Of a stretch of 5,200 nucleotides of DNA, positions 1-5,069 are shown piece after piece. Position 1 is the first letter of the stretch; each line of letters starts with the position of its first letter. Under the pieces are notes generated by a model that saw nothing but the letters and a program-made list of their open reading frames with translations, made no database searches and was not told the DNA's origin. Position numbers and translations under genes: made by a program. The stretch comes from CAVSUR01 sp052143655. GTDB lineage: Bacteria > Actinomycetota > Actinomycetes > Streptosporangiales > Streptosporangiaceae. The stretch covers positions 1-5,200 of the forward strand of contig JBKQSL010000261.1 in NCBI GenBank assembly GCA_052143655.1, given 5' to 3'.

Positions 1-1
1 G

Positions 2-487
2 CCATCGCTGGGCGACCTGACACCGCGGCGTGCGCTGGTGCGCCTGCTGCTCCTGGCCGCGGCAGCGATCGAGCGCGGTGACCCTATGACCGCCACCATT
101 CTGGGCGGTGCCCTCCAGGCAGCACGCGAAGAGGGCTTCCTCAACACGGTCGTCGCGACCACGCCTCAGGTGACGAGCTACCTGATCGAGCATGCGGCAG
201 ACATGCGGCCGGACCCGTTCACGGGGCACCTGATCGCCGCGGCTCTCGAGGTGCGCGCCACCCAGGCGGGTGCCGCCCGGTCCGGTCACGTGCTTGCCGG
301 GCCGCTGACCACTGCCGAGCTGCGCGTCCTGAAGCTCCTGCCCACCGGCACCTACCTGCAAATGGCCGCCACTCTGTACATCTCGCGCAACACGGTAAAA
401 ACCCATCTCCGGTCGGTCTATCAGAAACTCGGGGTGACATCGCGCTCGGAGGCCATCGAGCGGGCCGTCGACCTGCGTCTCCTCTGA
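2..487 (+). CDS. LuxR-family transcriptional regulator, C-terminal part (5' end outside window)
   Basis: The frame is open from the left edge, giving 161 visible residues, so the true start lies upstream. The last 60 or so residues form a LuxR/GerE helix-turn-helix. They open with GPLTTAELRVLKLLPTG, continue with the recognition-helix segment YISRNTVKTHLRSVYQKLGV, and close with SRSEAIERAVDLRLL. The LPTG and YxKLGVxSRxEA spelling is the one usually seen at the end of large MalT/LAL-type regulators, which carry an N-terminal ATPase and a helical repeat sensor domain. The alanine- and leucine-rich helical stretch before the HTH fits the end of such a sensor domain. The role is DNA binding as a transcription regulator in the cytoplasm; target genes and inducer cannot be read from this fragment. 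A shorter stand-alone LuxR or response regulator is possible, but the helical region without a receiver-domain ending makes it less likely. Confidence 0.9.
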   Translation, partial: PSLGDLTPRRALVRLLLLAAAAIERGDPMTATILGGALQAAREEGFLNTVVATTPQVTSYLIEHAADMRPDPFTGHLIAAALEVRATQAGAARSGHVLAGPLTTAELRVLKLLPTGTYLQMAATLYISRNTVKTHLRSVYQKLGVTSRSEAIERAVDLRLL

Positions 488-553
488 GCCTGCGCCGGCC
501 GTGAGTAAGCAGCTGCTCCACTTGACGTTCGTATTCCCGGCCCTCGTCCACGA

Positions 554-580
554 CCTGGCCGCTGGTGACCAGCGGCCAGG
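554..580. repeat. Perfect 27-bp palindrome (13-bp arms, 1-bp centre)
   Basis: The left arm CCTGGCCGCTGGT at 554-566 is exactly complementary to the right arm at 568-580, around a single central G at 567. As RNA it would fold into a GC-rich hairpin of about 11 bp with a loop of about 5 nt. It lies 66 bp after the LuxR-type stop codon. A transcription terminator without a U-tract, as is common in actinobacteria, is one reading. A dimeric operator site is the other. No T-run follows on either strand. Confidence 0.6.
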
Positions 581-729
581 CCACTGCAGAGGCCGCGACG
601 CAGGGCGCCTGGCCCATGCGCCCTGCCGAATTGGAACGCCTGGACGATTTCGCCGACGTCATCGCCGGCGTGTTCCGGGAGCGGGTGGTCAGCGTGTGTC
701 GGCGGCGGGGTGAATTCGCGCGCCGTTGA
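565..729 (+). CDS. Possible small protein of 54 aa, unrecognised
   Basis: This is a short open frame with GTG at 565 and an internal ATG at 616. From the ATG it reads MRPAELERLDDFADVIAGVF, then a basic end rich in arginine. Most codons end in G or C, matching the real genes here, and the part after the ATG looks like an amphipathic helix. Against it: there is no good ribosome-binding site before either start, the GTG sits at the centre of the 27-bp palindrome, and random frames in DNA this GC-rich often stay open. It could be a true small gene, the end of a decayed gene, or chance. I do not recognise a family. Confidence 0.25.
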   Translation: MTSGQATAEAATQGAWPMRPAELERLDDFADVIAGVFRERVVSVCRRRGEFARR

Positions 730-835
730 CAGACGATGGTTCCCGGCCGAACGCTGGAAGGATGAATGTGGCGAGCCACCGAAGTCGCTTGCCAGCTGCT
801 CGTGGCAGGAAAATCCGCTAAGCGGTCCTAGGAGC

Positions 836-883
836 TTGCAGGCGACAACCGATGAGTTAGCCTGCCGGGCAGGGTCTAGAACT
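836..883 (+). promoter_or_regulatory. Candidate promoter and small dyad upstream of the DUF899 gene
   Basis: TTGCAG (836-841) and TAGCCT (858-863) are spaced by 16 bp and resemble a housekeeping-sigma promoter. A second -10-like element, TAGAAC (877-882), lies nearer the gene but lacks a clear -35. Between them is a perfect 13-bp dyad, CCTGCC-G-GGCAGG (861-873), overlapping the first -10, where a repressor could bind. Which element is used cannot be decided from sequence. Confidence 0.3.
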
Positions 884-913
884 GCAAAGCTCAGGCTGTG
901 AGCATGATCAGTT

Positions 914-919
914 AGGAGG
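914..919 (+). promoter_or_regulatory. Ribosome-binding site of the DUF899 gene
   Basis: AGGAGG lies four bases before the ATG at 924 and supports that start. The stop codon of a three-codon frame (ATG ATC AGT TAG, 904-915) runs into this site; this may be chance. Confidence 0.75.
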
Positions 920-923
920 GCCC

Positions 924-1610
924 ATGACTGCCGCCGCCCTACCGCCCGTCGTTGACGCCGGCACCTGGCAGCGCCAGCTCGACGCACTGCGTGCCCGGGA
1001 GAAGGCCGCGACCCGGGAACTCGACGCGATCGCCGCGCAGCGCCGGCGACTGCCGATGGTTAAGATGCCCGGCTACACCCTGGAGGGCGAGCAGGGACCG
1101 GTCCGGCTGGCCGACGTCTTCGGCGGCAAGTCACAGCTGATCGTCTACAACCACATGTGGTTCCCCGGCGAGCAGTGGCAGTGCCCGGGCTGCACAGGGT
1201 TCACCTCGCAGTTCACCCGGCTGGAGTTCCTGGACAGCTACGACGCCCGGTTCGTCATCGTCACCCAGGGCCCGATCGGCGAGGCCCTGGCGTACAAGCG
1301 GCGGGTCGGGAACAAGATGACCTGGTACTCCACAGCGAACAGTCCGTTCGGCAGCGACGTCGGCGCACCGCCCGGCGGCGGATTCGCTGTCAATGTGTTC
1401 CTGCGCGATGGCGACACCGTGTATCGCACCTGGCACACCAGCGGCCGTGGCACCGAGCAGCTCAGCTGCACCTTTGCGCTGATCGATCTGCTGCCCCACG
1501 GGCGGCAGGAGGAGTGGCAGGACTCGCCCGAGGGCTGGCCGCAGTCGCCCGCCTACAGCCGGTGGGCCGGCTCCGAAGACATCGCCGCGCTCTACGGGCC
1601 AGACGGGTGA
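924..1610 (+). CDS. DUF899-family thioredoxin-fold protein
   Basis: This 228-residue protein matches the DUF899 pattern. It has a charged N-terminal helix (about 14-42), the junction RRRLPMV (40-46), then a thioredoxin-like core starting with YTLEGEQGPVRLADVF (51-66) and the strand QLIVYNHMWF (71-80). A CPGC motif at 87-90 sits where thioredoxin-fold proteins place their redox cysteines; a third cysteine is at 182. Further family-like segments are AYKRRVG (123-129), FLRDGDTVYRTW (159-170) and SGRGTEQL (173-180). There is no signal peptide or membrane segment, so it is probably cytoplasmic. A thiol-disulfide or peroxiredoxin-like role is inferred from fold and cysteines only; no substrate is established for the family as far as I know. 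It appears to be a single-gene transcript with its own promoter and Shine-Dalgarno site. Confidence 0.92.
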   Translation: MTAAALPPVVDAGTWQRQLDALRAREKAATRELDAIAAQRRRLPMVKMPGYTLEGEQGPVRLADVFGGKSQLIVYNHMWFPGEQWQCPGCTGFTSQFTRLEFLDSYDARFVIVTQGPIGEALAYKRRVGNKMTWYSTANSPFGSDVGAPPGGGFAVNVFLRDGDTVYRTWHTSGRGTEQLSCTFALIDLLPHGRQEEWQDSPEGWPQSPAYSRWAGSEDIAALYGPDG

Positions 1611-1626
1611 GAACGCTCCATGGCAA

Positions 1627-1640
1627 GCCGGTCACCCGGC
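1627..1640 (+). terminator. Short GC hairpin after the DUF899 gene, possible terminator
   Basis: GCCGG (1627-1631) and CCGGC (1636-1640) pair around a TCAC loop, 16 bases after the stop codon. The stem is short and no T-run follows, so termination is plausible but not certain. Confidence 0.35.
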
Positions 1641-1674
1641 CCGGGCAGACATCACGATCTGGGGCGTCCTGGGT

Positions 1675-1761
1675 TCATGGCGGACGCCCGCCGAACTGCC
1701 AGTTGTGGACTTCGATGTCGGCGTAGCGGTCCGGGGTGAGGACGGGCCTCTTGGCGATCAT
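1675..1761 (-). pseudogene. Coding-like 28-codon fragment, possible gene remnant or small protein
   Basis: Read on the - strand from the ATG at 1761, the frame gives MIAKRPVLTPDRYADIEVHN followed by WQFGGRPP and a TGA stop. Nearly every codon ends in G or C, and the residue mix (balanced charges, Tyr, Trp, Phe) looks like real protein rather than the Arg/Pro-rich noise of shadow frames here. Upstream in the same frame (an alternative ATG is at 1797) the third-position bias disappears. No ribosome-binding site precedes 1761. It may be the surviving start of a truncated gene or a very small protein. I do not recognise the family. Confidence 0.3.
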
Positions 1762-1828
1762 GAAGCGGCGGCGACGGCCAGAACCTGGTGCAGCCATTGC
1801 TAATTCCGTGCCGCTCCTGCGGGCAACA

Positions 1829-1849
1829 CGGGTAATACCCGGTTATACT
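1829..1849 (+). promoter_or_regulatory. mazEF promoter -10 with overlapping operator repeats; probably leaderless
   Basis: TATACT (1844-1849) is a strong -10 match whose expected start of transcription, about 6-7 bases downstream, falls on the GTG start codon of the antitoxin at 1856. There is no room for a ribosome-binding site, so the message is probably leaderless, a common arrangement in actinobacteria. The -35 region is poor. A perfect 13-bp dyad CGGGTAATACCCG (1829-1841) adjoins the -10. GGTAATAC (1831-1838) and GGTTATAC (1841-1848) form a direct repeat with 10-bp spacing, differing at one base. Ribbon-helix-helix antitoxins bind such closely spaced half-sites as stacked dimers, so this is the likely autoregulatory operator. 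Confidence 0.65.
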
Positions 1850-1855
1850 CAAGGC

Positions 1856-2101
1856 GTGAAGACCGCGATCTCCGTTCCTGACGAAATCTTCGAGCAGGCA
1901 GCCGGCCAGGCAGCCGAGCTGGGCATCAGCCGGTCGGAATTCTTCGCCCGGGCGGCCCGCAGGTACCTGGACGAGTTGGCCGCCCAGTCGCTCACCAGCC
2001 AGATCGACCAGGCACTGCTGGCAGCCGGGGACGATGACTCAGGCGCTGCGGCAGCCGCGGCGGGCCGCGGCCTGCTGGCAGCCGGGGACGATGACTGGTG
2101 A
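1856..2101 (+). CDS. mazE: MazE-type antitoxin, ribbon-helix-helix (MazE6-like)
   Basis: This 81-residue antitoxin neutralises the adjacent MazF ribonuclease and probably represses its own operon. The N-terminus MKTAISVPDEIFEQA supplies the DNA-contacting beta strand. GISRSEFFARAARRYLDEL (23-41) forms the ribbon-helix-helix core. The rest is an acidic toxin-binding tail ending in GDDDW. From memory, Mycobacterium tuberculosis MazE6 (Rv1991A) begins MKTAISLPDE, contains SRSEFF and ends in DDEW at nearly the same length, so I place this protein close to it. GTG 1856 is chosen because the family start MKTAIS falls there and the -10 element is just upstream; the open frame back to 1736 would run through the promoter. 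The tail is odd: LLAAGDDD occurs twice (54-61 and 73-80), encoded by an exact 25-bp repeat. The stop overlaps the mazF start by four bases, so translation is coupled. Confidence 0.93.
   Translation: MKTAISVPDEIFEQAAGQAAELGISRSEFFARAARRYLDELAAQSLTSQIDQALLAAGDDDSGAAAAAAGRGLLAAGDDDW
2015..2096 (+). repeat. Exact 25-bp direct repeat inside the antitoxin tail
   Basis: Copies at 2015-2039 and 2072-2096 are identical over 25 bases and start 57 bases (19 codons) apart, so both are read in the same frame and give LLAAGDDD twice. The second copy also carries GGGGA (2084-2088), the likely ribosome-binding site of mazF. The bases flanking the two copies differ. Confidence 0.95.
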
Positions 2102-2439
2102 CCCAGCGCGGCAATGTCTGCTGGGCCGATCTCGGCGAGCCGCACGGCAGCAAGCCGGCCAAGCGCCGCCCGGTCCTGGTGATCCAGGCCGACCCATATA
2201 ACGCCAGCAGGCTGAATACCACCCTGGCTGCCGTCATCACATCGAACACGGGCCTGGCGGCAATGCCCGGCAACGTCTTCGTTCCCGCGATCGCCAGCGG
2301 GCTGCCCAGGGACTCCGTGGTCAGCGTCACCGCCCTGGTCACTCTCGACAAGACCGACCTCGACCCCGCCGTGGGCCAACTGCCCGCATCCCTCATGCAC
2401 GAAGTGGACCGCGGCCTGCGCCGAGTCCTCGGCCTGTAA
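2098..2439 (+). CDS. mazF: MazF/PemK-family endoribonuclease toxin (MazF6-like)
   Basis: This 113-residue toxin has the usual MazF length and motifs. RGNVCWADLGEPHGSKPAKR (4-23) leads into RPVLVIQ (24-30), then AVITSN (45-50), LPRDSVV (69-75), TALVTLDKTDL (78-88) and the terminal helix LMHEVDRGLRRVL. Arg24 and Thr48 match the catalytic Arg25 and Thr48 of Bacillus MazF, so it should be active. It cuts single-stranded RNA at a short sequence in the cytoplasm and thereby stops translation. From memory it is very close to M. tuberculosis MazF6 (Rv1991c, MazF-mt6), which is reported to cut 23S rRNA at UUCCU in the A-site region; that specificity is an inference here. GTG 2098 overlaps the antitoxin stop (GTGA), with GGGGA (2084-2088) nine bases upstream. 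No intact alternative start fits the family N-terminus. Confidence 0.95.
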   Translation: MTQRGNVCWADLGEPHGSKPAKRRPVLVIQADPYNASRLNTTLAAVITSNTGLAAMPGNVFVPAIASGLPRDSVVSVTALVTLDKTDLDPAVGQLPASLMHEVDRGLRRVLGL

Positions 2440-2457
2440 GCCACCCGCTCCGCACAG

Positions 2458-2472
2458 CCCGCTGATGGCGGG
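2458..2472 (+). terminator. Short hairpin after mazF
   Basis: CCCGC (2458-2462) and GCGGG (2468-2472) pair around a five-base loop, 18 bases after the mazF stop. It could help end the mazEF transcript, together with the larger structure that follows. Confidence 0.35.
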
Positions 2473-2476
2473 ACTG

Positions 2477-2548
2477 GCGCCCGGCCCGGTTGCGGGACCT
2501 GAGTGCCGCGCGGCAGGCCTGACTGCCGCTGGCTCAGGGGCCGGGCGC
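2477..2548. terminator. Nested inverted repeats between convergent genes, likely two-way terminator
   Basis: An outer pair of 11-bp arms (GCGCCCGGCCC at 2477-2487 with 2538-2548) encloses a second pair (CCTGAG 2498-2503 with CTCAGG 2533-2538, sharing one base with the outer arm). Inside these is the perfect 12-bp palindrome TGCCGCGCGGCA (2504-2515). The structure fills the 122-bp gap between the mazF stop and the permease stop, and begins 13 bases beyond the permease stop. Its symmetry allows it to fold in RNA from either strand. There is no T-tract, so it may act by structure or with Rho. Confidence 0.5.
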
Positions 2549-2561
2549 GGGCCTGATCGGG

Positions 2562-4151
2562 CTACAGCTTGCTGCGGCTGGCGATCTGGCATAGCTCCGG
2601 CAGCCTGCCCCCGGCCGCGCTGGCCGCGATCCGCACGCCGGCCGTGGCCAGCGCGAAACCGTACCCGGCGGCGCAGAGGATCAGCACCGGCATCCGGACG
2701 GCGGCCGGGACCGCGCTGGTGAGCACCGTGGCGATGATCACCGGGGTGGCGGCGATGGCGACGCCGCCGAGGCTGCCGGCGACGCCGAGGAGCCCGTAGG
2801 ACCCGTATCCGGAAGCGGCGCGGCGCATGGGGTTGCCGGCCCGCTTGTCCATCGGATAGGGCAGGACGATAGTGAAGATGTTGCTCAGGGCCAGGGCCGC
2901 GCCCAGCCCGGCGAGGGCGACGGCGGTGCCCAGGAAGCCGAACCCGGGGCGCCCGGCCACGGCGGCGAGGGCGAACGAGACGGCGGTGAGCAGCGGTACC
3001 GCGATCACGCCGAGCGCGATGTTCTGGCCGGCAAAGTAGGCGCGCAGCTCGCGGCGGCCGGCCAGCGTCGCCGCCTCGAAGACGAAGGGCGGCCCGGTCA
3101 GCCCGGCGGTGTTGGAGTGGAAATAGCCGACGAACCCGGCGCCGAAGATCGCGCTCGCCAGGATGAAGGCGGGGTGCCCGCCCGGGCCGAGGATGGCCCG
3201 GATCGACACGGCGGCCATGATGACCGCGGTCATCGCCCAGAAGACTAGTGACACGGGCTCGCGGCGCTGGTAGATCCAGTACCGGGCGGTCACCGCACCG
3301 CGCAGGCCGTACCGGGCCAGCGGCAGGACCGTGCCGCGGACCCGCGACGACTGCGTGGTGGTGTCCGCGGTGACCAGGGCGCGGCTGAGCGACCGTATCC
3401 AGAGCCAGCCGAGCACCACGATGACGGCGGCCAGCAGCGCCAGGCGCGCCACCGCGGCGCCGGGACGCCCGTCGGAGGCGTCCTGGATCGCGTGCGCGGC
3501 CAGGCCAGGCGGCAGCCAGCGCAGCCACGAGTCGAGGCCGTCGAAGCTCGCCGCGGAGAACTTGCCGTCGGCTGCCTCCTTCGGCACCACCTGGGTGAAG
3601 AACTCGTACAGGGCGAAAAGCGGAATGACGAGGAAAGCGGCGAGGTCCTTGCCGCGGCGCGAGCGGAGCATCCGGGCCATGCTGGTGGTGACCAGCCTGG
3701 CCAGCGTGATGCAGAACAGGACCTGCAGTACCACCGCGATCACCGCGACGACCACGCCGGACGGGCCGCGGGCCAGCCCGACGGTCACGCCGAGCAGGCC
3801 GATCAGGTTGGCCAGCGGCCAGGCCCCGGCGGCCGAGGCGGCCAGCAGTCCCGTCGCGAGCGGGCGGATGCGCAGCGGGTACGGCGCCAGCGTGGCCGGA
3901 TCGAGTGTGCTGTCCAGGCCGAAGGCGAAGATCGGCAGGATCAGCCAGCCGAGTGCGAACACCGTGAAGATGACCGCGGTCACGTCCACGGAGGCGCTCT
4001 GGCCGCGCAGCAGGGCCAGGACCGCGAACGTGCCGATCGCGACGATGGCGGCGAAGGCCGTGCTGACCAGGAAGGAGGCCCGGACGGCTGCGGACGAGCG
4101 CAGTGCGTTGGCCAGCAGGCGCAGCTTCAGCTGGACGAGGAGCCGAGCCAT
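2562..4151 (-). CDS. ABC transporter permease, about 12 membrane segments
   Basis: This 529-residue integral membrane protein is the channel partner of the ATPase encoded just upstream. Hydrophobic segments lie roughly at 26-48, 57-79, 97-124, 131-153, 170-188, 233-252, 300-320, 328-345, 376-399, 406-430, 453-478 and 486-508, suggesting two six-helix halves in one chain. A basic loop (160-168, ARMLRSRRG) probably faces the cytoplasm. There is no signal peptide or binding-protein gene nearby, which suggests export rather than uptake. The substrate is unknown. The ATG at 4151 has AGGAGG (4159-4164) seven bases upstream and overlaps the end of the ATPase gene by 25 bp, so the two are translated from one message. 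The large frame on the same strand in another register (to 1849) is an Arg/Pro/Gly-rich shadow and not a gene. Confidence 0.92.
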   Translation of the reverse strand: MARLLVQLKLRLLANALRSSAAVRASFLVSTAFAAIVAIGTFAVLALLRGQSASVDVTAVIFTVFALGWLILPIFAFGLDSTLDPATLAPYPLRIRPLATGLLAASAAGAWPLANLIGLLGVTVGLARGPSGVVVAVIAVVLQVLFCITLARLVTTSMARMLRSRRGKDLAAFLVIPLFALYEFFTQVVPKEAADGKFSAASFDGLDSWLRWLPPGLAAHAIQDASDGRPGAAVARLALLAAVIVVLGWLWIRSLSRALVTADTTTQSSRVRGTVLPLARYGLRGAVTARYWIYQRREPVSLVFWAMTAVIMAAVSIRAILGPGGHPAFILASAIFGAGFVGYFHSNTAGLTGPPFVFEAATLAGRRELRAYFAGQNIALGVIAVPLLTAVSFALAAVAGRPGFGFLGTAVALAGLGAALALSNIFTIVLPYPMDKRAGNPMRRAASGYGSYGLLGVAGSLGGVAIAATPVIIATVLTSAVPAAVRMPVLILCAAGYGFALATAGVRIAASAAGGRLPELCQIASRSKL

Positions 4152-4894
4152 GACAGTCCCTCCTCGTCACCGGCCCGCGGGCCGACCAGGTCGATGAACG
4201 CCTGCTGCAGGGTTTTGCCGCCCCGCACCTGCTGCGTAGTGCCAGCGGCCACGATCTCGCCCTGGTTGATGATGAACACGTGGTCACAGACCTGCTCGAC
4301 CAGTTCCATCACGTGGCTGGAGAACAGGACCGTCGAGCCGGAGCCGGTGTAGCGGGTCAGCAGCCGACGGATCACGTCGGCGGAGATGGGATCCACGCCC
4401 TCCAGCGGCTCGTCCAGGAACAGCACCGACGGGTTATGGATCAGGGCGCAGCCGAGCATGGCCTTCTTGCGCATCCCCGTGGAGTAGTCGGCGACCAGCC
4501 GCTGGGCGTCCGCGGTCAGGTCGAGCACGTTCAGCAGCTGTGTGGCGCGCGAGCGCGCCTCCCCGGCAGGCATCCCGCGCAGCCGCCCGGCGTACTCCAG
4601 CATCTCCGCGCCGCTGAGCCGGTCGAAGAGCCAGGCCTGGTCGGGCACTACCCCGATGACTGCCTTGGCCGCGGGCGGGTCGGCCCAGACATCCAGTCCG
4701 CTGATCAGGACCCGGCCGCCGTCGGGTCGCAGCAGGCCGGTCATCATCGACAGCGACGTGGTCTTCCCCGCGCCGTTCGGGCCGACCAGCCCGGCGAGCG
4801 AGCCGGCCGTGATCTCCAGGTCGATCCCGGCAACGGCCTCCTTCGCGCCGAAGCTCTTGCGCAGTCCGCGGACCGCGATCGCTGGCTCACCCAT
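4127..4894 (-). CDS. ABC transporter ATP-binding protein
   Basis: This 255-residue nucleotide-binding subunit powers the downstream permease by ATP hydrolysis at the cytoplasmic membrane face. Motifs in order are Walker A GPNGAGKTT (38-46), a Q-loop region near GVVPDQ (81-86), the signature YSTGMRKK (137-144, a variant of LSGGQ often seen in ABC-2-type exporters as YSxGM), Walker B VLFLDEPLEGVDP (157-169) with catalytic Glu162, and the switch histidine in SSHVMELVEQ (His194). All key residues are present, so it should be active. The ATG at 4894 has AGGAGG (4900-4905) five bases upstream. The C-terminal tail past about 235 is acidic and serine-rich, and its coding sequence overlaps the permease start. 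The family includes drug, lipid and lantibiotic exporters; nothing here tells which. Confidence 0.97.
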   Translation of the reverse strand: MGEPAIAVRGLRKSFGAKEAVAGIDLEITAGSLAGLVGPNGAGKTTSLSMMTGLLRPDGGRVLISGLDVWADPPAAKAVIGVVPDQAWLFDRLSGAEMLEYAGRLRGMPAGEARSRATQLLNVLDLTADAQRLVADYSTGMRKKAMLGCALIHNPSVLFLDEPLEGVDPISADVIRRLLTRYTGSGSTVLFSSHVMELVEQVCDHVFIINQGEIVAAGTTQQVRGGKTLQQAFIDLVGPRAGDEEGLSWLGSSSS

Positions 4895-4989
4895 TTCTGC
4901 CTCCTCAGCAGCGGTTCGGCTGGTCCGTAACCAGGTCCCTGGCGATCGGCTGCCGGCCGACGGTCTCGGGCAGCTTTCCGGCGGCTCCG

Positions 4990-5018
4990 AGTTTGCAGGC
5001 GCTGATCAGTTTTGTCGG
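4990..5018 (-). promoter_or_regulatory. Weak candidate promoter for the ABC transporter operon
   Basis: On the - strand, CCGACA (5018-5013) and CAAACT (4995-4990) are separated by 17 bp. Both are partial matches to -35 and -10 elements. The 175-bp gap between the aminotransferase stop and the ATPase start makes a separate promoter likely, but this exact site is uncertain. Confidence 0.2.
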
Positions 5019-5031
5019 CTCTTGGATAGTG

Positions 5032-5051
5032 GCACGCCGGCGACAGCGTGC
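5032..5051 (-). terminator. Hairpin after the aminotransferase gene, possible terminator
   Basis: GCACGC (5032-5037) and GCGTGC (5046-5051) pair around an eight-base loop, 18 bases past the aminotransferase stop on the - strand. The stem can extend by another base pair past a bulge. No T-run follows. Confidence 0.4.
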
Positions 5052-5069
5052 GCCCTGCGGCCTGAGCAC

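Larger units (their letters stand above)
488..923. other. Spacer between the LuxR-type gene and the DUF899 gene
   Basis: This 436-bp stretch has no convincing gene. It holds the 27-bp palindrome (554-580), a weak 54-codon ORF (565-729), a consensus -35-like TTGACA at 726-731 without a good -10 partner, and the probable promoter region of the downstream gene (836-883). A tiny frame at 768-821 (GTG start, AAGGA five bases upstream, 17 codons) ends before that promoter and shows no recognisable leader-peptide pattern. Confidence 0.6.

Noticed and set aside
522..527. TTGACG -35-like hexamer after the LuxR-type gene
   Set aside because: No -10-like element at a proper distance.
726..731. TTGACA, a perfect -35 hexamer
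   Set aside because: At 16-19 bp spacing there is no acceptable -10 (candidates such as AACGCT are poor), so I did not call a promoter.
762..821. Tiny frame that could be a leader peptide (19 codons from ATG 762)
   Set aside because: No run of regulatory codons and no attenuator pair; the spacing of the Shine-Dalgarno-like GGAAGG is wrong for ATG and only fits GTG 768.
710..901. 63-residue + strand frame before the DUF899 gene
   Set aside because: Codon use is not gene-like, it covers the candidate promoter, and it has no recognisable domain.
219..987. Two overlapping - strand frames of 186-188 residues
   Set aside because: They run antisense to the LuxR-type gene and the start of the DUF899 gene, are rich in Arg/Pro/Ser/Ala and lack start signals or motifs.
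1736..1855. Upstream in-frame extension of the antitoxin to GTG 1736
   Set aside because: It would read through the -10 and operator, its codon bias is poor, and the family N-terminus MKTAIS starts at 1856.
1849..4287. 812-residue open frame on the - strand covering the permease and mazEF region
   Set aside because: It is Arg/Pro/Gly-rich shadow sequence in another register of the permease, runs antisense through mazE and mazF, and has no family motifs. The permease frame has clear membrane segments and a ribosome-binding site.
3331..4352. Long + strand frames antisense to the transporter genes
   Set aside because: Low-complexity Arg/Ser/Thr- or Gln/Glu/Gly-rich translations, caused by high GC content opposite real genes.
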